Origin: JBOHPP01 sp050731755
Lineage (GTDB): Bacteria; Methylomirabilota; Methylomirabilia; Rokubacteriales; CSP1-6
NCBI GenBank assembly: GCA_050731755.1
Contig: JBOHPP010000147.1
Span: 1-14,843 of the forward strand
DNA: 14,843 bases
Direction of reading: 5' to 3'
Positions 7,079 through 12,313 of the stretch are shown here, piece by piece. The translations under genes and the position numbers were made by a program. Numbering within the stretch: position 1 is the first letter of the stretch; every line of letters starts with the position of its first letter. The notes under the pieces are model-generated. The model saw only the letters and a program-made list of their open reading frames with translations. It did not search any database and was not told the origin of the DNA.

Positions 7079-7570
7079 TTGACCGATCTGAGTGATCACG
7101 ATGACCGAAATGCGCAGACAGATGTTGACCGGGACGCGGGGGCCATCCGGCTTCGGCCCGAGGAGTCCAAGACCGGAAGGGGCCGCACCGTGATTCTGGA
7201 AGGTGACCTTGCCGATCTGATCGACCGTCGCTGGCAGGCCCGGCTGTATGAGAAGGACGGCAACGTCCGAGTCGCCGCGCTGGTCTTCCATCGTGATGGG
7301 GAGCCCGTGGGGGACTTCCGGAAGGCCTGGGCCAGCGCCTGTGAAGCCGCTGGAGTCCCCGGCAAGCTGTTCCATGACCTCCGGCGGACTGCTGCCCGGA
7401 ACATGGTGCGCGCCGGGGTCCCCGAGCGCGTCGCGATGGCGGTGACCGGCCACCTGACGCGCAGCATGTTCGACCGCTACAACATCGTCAGCGAGGACGA
7501 CCTCCGCAAAGCCTCTCAGCAGACCGCGTTGTACGTGGACACTCTGCCGCTGAAGCGTGATCGTGCTTAG
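7079..7570 (+). pseudogene. Tyrosine recombinase (phage-type integrase), C-terminal catalytic fragment
   Basis: From about 7120 the frame encodes the C-terminal catalytic part of a tyrosine recombinase: DVDRDAGAIRLRPEESKTGRGR with the beta-hairpin Lys31, the box II HDLRR (His99, Arg102), GHLTRS with His125, and MFDRYNIV with nucleophile Tyr134. The SAM-like core-binding domain and most of the N-terminal half are missing; family members usually have 300-420 residues and 163 are left. The box I arginine is not in this frame, but 7104-7121 reads TEMRRQ in another frame, like the usual T-G-M-R-R-G, which suggests a small deletion with frameshift. The TTG at 7079 is only the edge of the open frame, not a credible start. 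Its stop overlaps the convergent unknown gene by 4 nt. It is probably the dead integrase of an element inserted in the tRNA-Met gene represented at 8625-8671. Confidence 0.85.
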
Positions 7571-8124
7571 GTGCCGAACATTCTTTTGATGACGCTAACG
7601 AGGTCCCGCAGAACGGCGCTCCACGAACCTCCCAGCGACCGCGCTATCTCCACCGCCGTGACTGCCTCGATCCAGACGCGGCGGTAGCCCCGCTGCGCCA
7701 TCTTGGCGCGTGTTTCCAGTATGTCGCCGCGTACGACTTCGCGGATCTCTCTGGCCAGGAAGAACGTGGCCAGATCAAACCAGGAGCTGGCCTCGGTCGA
7801 AGGGTCCCACAACTCTTCCACGAACATCCTTGCCCCTGCAGTGATTCCGTCCCCTCCGGCTGGAGCGACCGCTGAAACCGGGCCCAATCTGGCGAAGCCA
7901 TCCCGTCCTCTGAATAACACGTATTCGGCACTCGATGTCTCCAACGCCGGGAGGATAGCCTCGCGATTCATCACCCTCATAGTCTCGTGCAGAAAGAGCC
8001 GGTAGACCTTCCTGCCCATGTACGTCCACTCTATGGCGAGACCCGTGGGGCCGGACTCCACGATCCGGGGCGGCGAGAGCTTTCGCAGGAAGTCATCCGC
8101 GTTGAACTGACCACCCACCGGCAT
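7567..8124 (-). CDS. Unknown 185-residue protein co-transcribed with PadR
   Basis: The protein has no signal peptide or clear membrane helix. It begins MPVGGQFNADDFLRKLSPPR, has a hydrophobic strand set (LAIEWTYMGRKVYRLFLHET, AEYVLFRGRDGFARLG), a segment RMFVEELWDPSTEASSWFDL, then helices FFLAREIREVVRGDI and EIARSLGGSWSAVLRDLVSVIKRMF. I recognise no family. The ATG follows the padR stop with one base between (TGA-G-ATG), so translation is coupled. A longer frame to 8340 overlaps padR and is compositionally unlike the rest, so it is rejected. PadR regulators usually control an adjacent effector such as a transporter, detoxifying enzyme or membrane protein; here this soluble-looking protein is the only candidate. 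Its 3' end overlaps the integrase remnant by 4 nt. Confidence 0.7.
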   Translation of the reverse strand: MPVGGQFNADDFLRKLSPPRIVESGPTGLAIEWTYMGRKVYRLFLHETMRVMNREAILPALETSSAEYVLFRGRDGFARLGPVSAVAPAGGDGITAGARMFVEELWDPSTEASSWFDLATFFLAREIREVVRGDILETRAKMAQRGYRRVWIEAVTAVEIARSLGGSWSAVLRDLVSVIKRMFGT

Positions 8125-8125
8125 C

Positions 8126-8470
8126 TCAGACCCCCTCGTCGAATGCCAGCCGGGCTCCGGACGGCGACATGCGCCACGCCCGGCGCAGCAGCCCCTGCTC
8201 CTTGGCCAGTGCCCGGATACCAAGGCCGGTCGCCTTGTAGTACCGCCGTCGCGCACCCTCTCGCTCCTCGGTGGTTTCGCCCCATCGGGATTCCACAAGC
8301 TGCTTCCGCTCCATCCGGTGAAGAGTCGTGTAGAGTCCACCGAGCGAAAGCGAAACGCCTATCGCCTTCCTCACGGTCTCGACGATCTCCAGACCGTAGC
8401 GTTCGTGCGTCGCCAACGCAGAGAGCAAGATGTGCTCGAGCCTGGTCAACTCCGGAACCTCCCTCTTCAT
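8126..8470 (-). CDS. PadR-family transcriptional regulator
   Basis: The protein has 114 residues. A winged helix-turn-helix runs from LEHILLSALATHERYGLEIV (11-30) through VSLSLGGLYTTLHRMERKQL (39-58) to the wing, where RRRYYKATGLG (75-85) is the typical PadR Y-x-L/A-T-x-x-G segment. ATG 8470 is chosen over the upstream frame start because GGGAGGTGAG (8477-8486, minus strand) is a near-perfect ribosome binding site 6 nt before it. PadR proteins are ligand-sensing repressors that often control themselves. The promoter and the dyad at 8492-8514 fit that. It is the first gene of a two-gene operon with the 185-residue unknown gene. Confidence 0.9.
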   Translation of the reverse strand: MKREVPELTRLEHILLSALATHERYGLEIVETVRKAIGVSLSLGGLYTTLHRMERKQLVESRWGETTEEREGARRRYYKATGLGIRALAKEQGLLRRAWRMSPSGARLAFDEGV

Positions 8471-8491
8471 GCAGGGCTCACCTCCCAGTAA

Positions 8492-8536
8492 GGTATCCTC
8501 CTTTGTAAGATACCGTGGTACGTCAGCACCGGTCAA
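8492..8536 (-). promoter_or_regulatory. padR promoter with inverted-repeat operator
   Basis: On the minus strand TTGACC (8531-8536) and TATCTT (8507-8512) are 18 nt apart. The dyad GGTATC-N11-GATACC (8492-8497 and 8509-8514) covers the -10 and the predicted start, a repressor position. TATC/GATA half sites resemble known PadR-type operators. The leader continues to the strong ribosome binding site at 8477-8486. Confidence 0.6.
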
Positions 8537-8548
8537 GCGGGGACGCAG

Positions 8549-8586
8549 AACCGATTTCCTGGGTAGAACCTGGGAAAGCGAAGGGG
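8549..8586 (-). repeat. 38-bp tRNA-downstream box, copy 1
   Basis: AACCGATTTCCTGGGT, then CTGGG, then AAGCGAA and a G-run match 14231-14268 with only scattered differences and one base shifted. In both places the box is followed by a GC hairpin and the complement of a tRNA 3' end. It is therefore part of a mobile or duplicated tRNA 3' flank rather than of padR. Confidence 0.65.
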
Positions 8587-8607
8587 CCCCATCGTCGGGG
8601 CCCCTTC
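8580..8607 (-). terminator. Hairpin downstream of the tRNA-Met fragment
   Basis: GAAGGGGCCCC and GGGGCCCCTTC form a perfect 11-bp stem around the 6-base loop ATCGTC. It lies 17 nt beyond the CCA end of the tRNA fragment, as a tRNA terminator would. No strong T-run follows on the minus strand (CTTCGCTTTCCC), so efficiency is uncertain. Confidence 0.6.
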
Positions 8608-8624
8608 TAACCCATCGAATCGTT

Positions 8625-8671
8625 TGGTTGCGGGGGCTGGATTTGAACCAGCGACCTTTGGGTTATGAGCC
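8625..8671 (-). other. 3' half of a tRNA-Met gene (CAU anticodon), attachment-site junction
   Basis: Read on the minus strand this is GGCTCATAACCC (anticodon loop CTCATAA, anticodon CAT), AAAGGTCG (variable region), CTGGTTCAAATCCAG (T-arm) and CCCCCGCAACCA (acceptor end with encoded CCA). The D-arm and 5' acceptor strand are absent: upstream of the anticodon stem the sequence switches to the 148-bp repeat. Such half-tRNAs are the usual left-over at one end of an element that integrated in the anticodon region. The plus-strand reading LDLNQRPLGYEP, a common spurious database peptide, is this tRNA seen from the wrong strand. Confidence 0.85.
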
Positions 8672-8805
8672 AATCCCCGGCCACCACCCGCCGCCAACCG
8701 CCGTCACGGTGAGCAAAGAAATCGCAGGGATGCGAAGCTCGGCGTTCTCCCTGGTTGCGCTCCTTCGCGGAGCTTCCGGGCACATTTTGGGCACAGCCGA
8801 CCTGG
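8658..8805 (+). repeat. Right copy of the 148-bp imperfect direct repeat
   Basis: It pairs with 2146-2293 at about 80% identity without gaps. Its first 14 bases overlap the tRNA-Met fragment. The repeat extends about 133 bp beyond the tRNA, so it is more than a tRNA core: it looks like the same element arm present twice, as in tandem integrations of related elements. Confidence 0.75.
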
Positions 8806-8860
8806 AGGATCCGATCCTCGTTCCCGCCCGAGATGAACGGTCGCGAGATCACGCCCCGCG

Positions 8861-9145
8861 CTAAACAGCGCGCGCTGCCTTCGCGCGCATCCGTGTTGAG
8901 CGCGCGGTTCGAGGTCGAGAATGGTGTTCAGCATAAGCATCGAGCAGTCGCCGGATCATCCGTTGATACTGCGTGTTGTGTCTACGGGCTTCGTTCTTGA
9001 AGAACTCGACGCTGCGCTTGCTCAATGCGATCGTGACCTTGACCCCTTCATCCCGAAAAACCAGGTCCTCGGGGCGAGGAAGGAAGTCAGGAACGACCTT
9101 TAGCCTTCCGAGAGGTTCGTCCGTGTACCTGATGTTGTCGCTCAT
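8861..9145 (-). CDS. brnA: BrnA-type antitoxin (ribbon-helix-helix)
   Basis: The protein has 94 residues. The N-terminal half (MSDNIRYTDEPLGRLKVVPDFLPRPEDL) is the toxin-wrapping segment of BrnA-like antitoxins. Then VKVTIALSKRSVEFFKNEARRHNTQYQRMIRRLLDAYAEHH (35-75) is a ribbon-helix-helix DNA-binding unit. The tail is basic. ATG 9145 overlaps the brnT 3' end by 59 nt, a common arrangement with the toxin gene first. BrnA neutralises BrnT and, with it, represses the promoter. A 20-bp dyad upstream of brnT is the likely binding site. Confidence 0.85.
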   Translation of the reverse strand: MSDNIRYTDEPLGRLKVVPDFLPRPEDLVFRDEGVKVTIALSKRSVEFFKNEARRHNTQYQRMIRRLLDAYAEHHSRPRTARSTRMRAKAARAV

Positions 9146-9407
9146 AAGTTTGCTTGCCCTTCCGCCAGTAACCGGCGCCGAAGATTCGGATTACGTCGTC
9201 ACGGTATGTGAATCGGACCGTCATGACTCCGCCTCCGACCCCACCGAAGCAGTAGTATCGCTTCTCGCTTGAGCTATGCGATAGATCCTCCGCGATCACA
9301 CGGTTGGGGTCCGCGAAGGCGAACTGCGCCTTCACGAATGAGACCCCATGCTTCCTCTGGTTCTCCTGATCCTTCTTCGCGTCCCATTCGAAGCGGGCCT
9401 TCGCCAC
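9087..9407 (-). CDS. brnT: BrnT-type ribonuclease toxin
   Basis: The protein has 106 residues. The N-terminus FEWDAKKDQENQRKHGVSF (6-24), the stretch ADPNRVIAEDLSHSSSEKRY, and the strands VMTVRFTYRDDVIRIFGAGYW followed by RKGKQTYE are the hallmark order of BrnT (DUF4258/RelE-like fold) toxins, which cleave RNA and stop growth. All segments are present, with a slightly long basic tail (RTSRKAKGRS) arising from the overlap with brnA. The start is inferred as GTG 9407, giving MAKARFEWD; no convincing ribosome binding site precedes it. It is translated with brnA. Confidence 0.88.
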   Translation of the reverse strand: MAKARFEWDAKKDQENQRKHGVSFVKAQFAFADPNRVIAEDLSHSSSEKRYYCFGGVGGGVMTVRFTYRDDVIRIFGAGYWRKGKQTYERQHQVHGRTSRKAKGRS

Positions 9408-9437
9408 TAAGGAAGGCTAGCACGAAGCCGCCGGGAT

Positions 9438-9457
9438 AGCCATACGTGCGTATGGCT
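9438..9457 (-). promoter_or_regulatory. 20-bp inverted repeat upstream of brnT, candidate BrnA operator
   Basis: AGCCATACG-TG-CGTATGGCT is a perfect 9-bp dyad with a 2-bp centre, 30 bp before the brnT GTG. Ribbon-helix-helix antitoxins bind such short-centre dyads. No strong -35/-10 pair is visible, so the exact promoter is not assigned. Confidence 0.6.
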
Positions 9458-9531
9458 GGAAGGCGGGCTTTCTCGCGGTCTCTAACGCGTCGGTATCGAG
9501 CACAGCCCTCACGCGGTGGCAAGAGCGCTCG

Positions 9532-9562
9532 GCAGGAAAATCGCCCGGCAGGAAAATCACCC
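9532..9562. repeat. Tandem duplication of a short unit containing CGGCAGGAAAATC
   Basis: CGGCAGGAAAATCGCC is followed directly by CGGCAGGAAAATCACC. Two copies only, in the gap between brnT and jetD. No function is evident. Confidence 0.6.
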
Positions 9563-9592
9563 ATGGGGAGGCAAGGTCAGACTGGAGCGTCC

Positions 9593-9626
9593 CATATTCT
9601 GGCTATGTTCCATGTTCTGGAACATG
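9593..9626. repeat. Nested dyad with repeated TGTTC half sites beyond the jetD stop
   Basis: CATGTTC-TG-GAACATG (9611-9626) is a perfect dyad, and ATGTTCC (9605) pairs with GGAACAT (9619-9625) as an alternative stem. CATATTCTGG and CATGTTCTGG are direct copies 18 nt apart. It lies 6 nt past the jetD stop. No T-run follows, so it is not a classical terminator; a protein-binding site is as likely. Confidence 0.5.
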
Positions 9627-9631
9627 CCGTT

Positions 9632-11002
9632 TCACGGGAACCCGCTGCCGAGCCCTGAAGGCCCCTCTTGACGGCTGACAGGCCCCGACCCCCTGCTTAT
9701 CACCCCGAGAAACGCCTCCTGCTCGACCCAGCAGTCGTACGCCAGCAGATCACGAAGCGTGTCAGCCAGCAGCGCCGCCGGCCGCACCGCCAGGTCCGCA
9801 CGGATGGCGGCGGCCGACCGGGGACTGAGCGGGCGACGGGCGGGCGCAGCGGCAACGTGCTCCGGCGACATCCCGAAGGGCTCGACGGCGCCCCCGAGCC
9901 ACTCCGCAACGAGGCGGACGATGCGCACTCCGTCCAGATCGAGGTCGGCCCAGATCCTCACCCCGGCGTTGGTACGGCTCGCGGCGTGAATCACCGCCTT
10001 GACGGCGCGTCCGGGATAGCCGGCCGTCCAGATCACCAGCGTGTCCCCTAGGCCCGAGACCTCTCCCCGACAACACGCCTCGAACACGGCGAAGTTCTCG
10101 ACGACCGCGACCCCCCCGGACGGCGGCTCGATTTCGATGTCCCCGATCACGGTCTCCGCCGCCAGACCGACGAACGGACGCAGCGAGGTGAGGTCCAGCT
10201 GCACGCCGGCTGCGCACACGCATCCTGACCCACCGACGAACGTCGCCGACGCGCCATCGCGGATGCCGACCGCGTCCAGCGGCCCGAGGAGACGCTCGAG
10301 CCGGGGACGGAGGACCCCAAGCGCCTTGGAATCGCCGAGGTAGCGGGCCGCGAACACACGGGACGCGAGCACGTCGCCCGTTTCGGCGTGCGTCGCGACC
10401 GCCGCGAGAGCGCGTACGAGGCGAGGACCCCACGCGTCTGTGGCGGCCTCGTCGAGCAGACGGGCGACCTCCGGCGCGACCGGGTGGCTGAGCGACGCCA
10501 CGGCCGCCCGCGCTTCGACCAACGCCGCGCGCCGGGCGGCGCGCCGGCCTGGATGCGCGCACTCGTCGAGTGCTTCGGGGTCACGCAGACGGATGCCTCG
10601 AAGGCGTCGGCGGGTCCCGCTGATCTCCCACACGAGCCCGATCCAGCCCGCGCGAAGGAGCGCGTCGAGGTGCTGTTCGAGCAAGCTGGCCCCGATGCCC
10701 CGGCCACCCAGCCCGCCTGGCACACCTCGTACACGCACCTCGGGCCCGTCGCCGGCCCGTCGGAGGAGTCTGGCCGCAATCGTCCGGATGTCGGCGTCGG
10801 CGACCGGCGGCCCGCCGCCGTCGGTTTCGATCTCGACCAGTTCCGGACGCCGGGGACGCCGGCGCGACCTGCGGGCGCCACATTCGACGCAGACCATCAC
10901 CCGATATCCATGGCGCTGCCGCACCGCCCCCTGCCGCGACCAGTCGGTCCACTCCACGCGGCTAGCGAACCGGCAGGCATAACCGGGGACCGGTGACGTC
11001 AC
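9632..11002 (-). CDS. JetD-like Toprim-domain protein (DUF2220 type) of an SMC-linked system
   Basis: The protein has 456 residues. The N-terminus has a C-x2-C (Cys38, Cys41) in VMVCVECGARR, followed by a likely winged helix (72-127, ending LLRAGWIGLVWEI), a helical middle, and a C-terminal Toprim fold. The Toprim residues are Glu302 in VAVVENFAVFE and Asp353/Asp355 in RIWADLDLDGVRIV, and the domain closes with CWVEQEAFLGV. This matches JetD/DUF2220-like nucleases, which cleave DNA held by an SMC complex in Wadjet plasmid defence. The start is GTG 11002, overlapping the SMC stop by four bases (GTGA), so the pair is coupled. The catalytic residues are intact, but the rest of the system is missing. 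Assignment to Wadjet rather than to a related SMC-Toprim family is moderately sure. Confidence 0.75.
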   Translation of the reverse strand: MTSPVPGYACRFASRVEWTDWSRQGAVRQRHGYRVMVCVECGARRSRRRPRRPELVEIETDGGGPPVADADIRTIAARLLRRAGDGPEVRVRGVPGGLGGRGIGASLLEQHLDALLRAGWIGLVWEISGTRRRLRGIRLRDPEALDECAHPGRRAARRAALVEARAAVASLSHPVAPEVARLLDEAATDAWGPRLVRALAAVATHAETGDVLASRVFAARYLGDSKALGVLRPRLERLLGPLDAVGIRDGASATFVGGSGCVCAAGVQLDLTSLRPFVGLAAETVIGDIEIEPPSGGVAVVENFAVFEACCRGEVSGLGDTLVIWTAGYPGRAVKAVIHAASRTNAGVRIWADLDLDGVRIVRLVAEWLGGAVEPFGMSPEHVAAAPARRPLSPRSAAAIRADLAVRPAALLADTLRDLLAYDCWVEQEAFLGVISRGSGPVSRQEGPSGLGSGFP

Positions 11003-11928
11003 GCGACGGCGACGATCGGGACGGGCGCGAACGCCTCGTCGGGACGCTTCTTCTGCAGGACGATCAGCAGCGAGGCGGGATCGAGCTGGGCGCGGTCGAG
11101 CGTGGTCGGCGCGGTGAGGATGAACTGTGAGCGGGTCGCTCGGAGGAAGCGACCGACGTCGTCGATCCGATCGATTGACAGGTGGGCGAAGGGCTCGTCG
11201 AGCATGAAGAAACCCTGGCCGTCCATCTCAGCCATGGCCATCAGGAGAATGAGCCCGGCGATCACCTGCTGGCCGCCGCTGAACGATGCGTCGCCGAGCA
11301 GTAGCGGGTCCTTGCCGTCGAACCCGAAGCGGACGTGAATGCTGGCTTCGTCGAGGGTTCGGTCGTCGTCGGCCAGCCGGGGGAGCTCCATCTCGACGGC
11401 GACGGCCGCCGCGGCGGCGATGCCCACCGCGCGCTGGCGGTAGTCGACGAGCGTGCTGCTTACCACCTCGAGGTAACGCGTGCGGCACTGCGCCAGCTCG
11501 GCTTGCGCCTCGTCGGCCTCGCGCCGGCGGTCCGCGACGTGCCGTTCGAGATCCTCGACGTTCGCCCGGAGGTGCCGCTCCTCCTCCCGGATCGTGGGCG
11601 GCGGCGGCTCTGGCAGCGTCGTGAAGGTCTCCTGCGCCCGTCGAAGATCCGCGCCGACCGTGTCCGGCCCGTCGAGCTCGCCTTGCTCCGCCCGCGCACG
11701 CAGGTTGGGCGCGACCTGGTCGGTCAGCGCGCCGATTTGCTCCTCCGCGGCTCGGAGCTGCCGAACCGCCTCGTCGAGGGCGTCACGTTCGCCGGCAAGC
11801 CGGTCCAGAACGGTCTTCACCTTCGCCTCGGCCTCATCCCGCGCCCGCGTGGCTGTTGCGGACCTCGCCCTCGTCACCTCGTGGGCGGCACGGGCATCGC
11901 GGAGCCTCTCGGTTGCCCCCCGAAGCAT
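10999..11928 (-). CDS. SMC-like (JetC-like) ATPase, C-terminal fragment
   Basis: What remains is 309 residues of a protein that would normally have about 1000 or more. Residues 1-165 are coiled coil rich in E, R, A and Q. The C-terminal half-ATPase follows: ABC signature FSGGQ (216-220), Walker B FFMLDEP (240-246, catalytic Glu245), a D-loop-like FAHLS and the ending ILTAPTTLDRAQLDPASLLIVL. Walker A and the whole N-terminal arm are absent, so it cannot hydrolyse ATP by itself. The frame stays open upstream only to 11970, where a stop occurs. Beyond it lies an unrelated plus-strand zinc-ribbon scrap, so the gene was cut by a deletion or rearrangement. ATG 11928 is merely the first ATG in the remnant. 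It is coupled to the Toprim gene through GTGA. Confidence 0.75.
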   Translation of the reverse strand: MLRGATERLRDARAAHEVTRARSATATRARDEAEAKVKTVLDRLAGERDALDEAVRQLRAAEEQIGALTDQVAPNLRARAEQGELDGPDTVGADLRRAQETFTTLPEPPPPTIREEERHLRANVEDLERHVADRRREADEAQAELAQCRTRYLEVVSSTLVDYRQRAVGIAAAAAVAVEMELPRLADDDRTLDEASIHVRFGFDGKDPLLLGDASFSGGQQVIAGLILLMAMAEMDGQGFFMLDEPFAHLSIDRIDDVGRFLRATRSQFILTAPTTLDRAQLDPASLLIVLQKKRPDEAFAPVPIVAVA

Positions 11929-12023
11929 GGGACCCGGAGACGATTCGCCCTTTCCAAGTGCCGCTGGTCAACGCGGGGGCGCGTCCGGCTGCTCGATCAT
12001 CCCGAACTGCTGCGGCAGTTGCG

Positions 12024-12113
12024 TGGCCGCCGTGCCCCCAGTGCCAGCAAGAGAACCCGCCCGGAGCTCGCTCCTGCAACTCATGTGGTACCGGTCTTGA
12101 GCACACCGGTCCG
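12024..12113 (+). pseudogene. Orphan double-CxxC zinc-ribbon fragment
   Basis: In one plus frame the sequence reads PPCPQCQQENPPGA, then RSCNSCGTGLE, two C-x2-C pairs 13 residues apart. This is the usual N-terminal zinc ribbon of large class III cyclase/AAA-ATPase proteins and similar regulators. No start, and no domain after it, is present: the frame stops at 12197 in unrelated sequence. It sits exactly where the SMC gene loses its 5' part, marking the scar of a rearrangement. Confidence 0.5.
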
Positions 12114-12216
12114 TCCTCCGCCACAGTAACCCGGCTGGAAGCCTGCTCTGTAGCCGCGGGGTATGCCCGATTTCGCGCCCCGCGGTGCGGAAGCTAGGCA
12201 TCTCCCGCGGCATCAC

Positions 12217-12248
12217 CATAGGGCACCGTCCTCATAGGGCACCGTCCT
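12217..12248. repeat. Perfect 16-bp tandem duplication upstream of the cyclase
   Basis: CATAGGGCACCGTCCT occurs twice head to tail, 65 nt before the cyclase ATG. It may be a slippage product or a duplicated regulator half site. It lies in the roughly 200-base gap 12114-12313, in which I see no gene and no clear promoter. Confidence 0.7.
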
Positions 12249-12313
12249 CGCGATCCGCAGGGCGATGTGCAACACTACCGTTTGCTCGGTTGTGGGAGCG
12301 CAGACAACACGTC

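Noticed and set aside
8125..8340. N-terminal extension of the 185-residue gene
   Set aside because: It overlaps padR, has arginine/glycine/cysteine-rich shadow composition, and the ATG at 8124 right after the padR stop is the natural start.
8607..8852. Minus-strand open frame ending in WLITQRSLVQIQPPQP
   Set aside because: It reads through the tRNA-Met sense strand and the 148-bp repeat; no family resemblance outside the tRNA translation.
8430..8864. Plus-strand open frame containing LDLNQRPLGYEP
   Set aside because: This peptide is the antisense reading of the tRNA-Met fragment, and the rest of the frame covers a promoter, hairpin and repeat. It is a well-known kind of spurious gene call.
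9762..10562. 266-residue minus-strand open frame within the Toprim gene
   Set aside because: Arginine-rich shadow in another frame of the gene carrying the Toprim motifs.
12217..12248. Possible start of a CRISPR array
   Set aside because: Only two head-to-tail 16-bp copies without spacers and no cas genes in the window.
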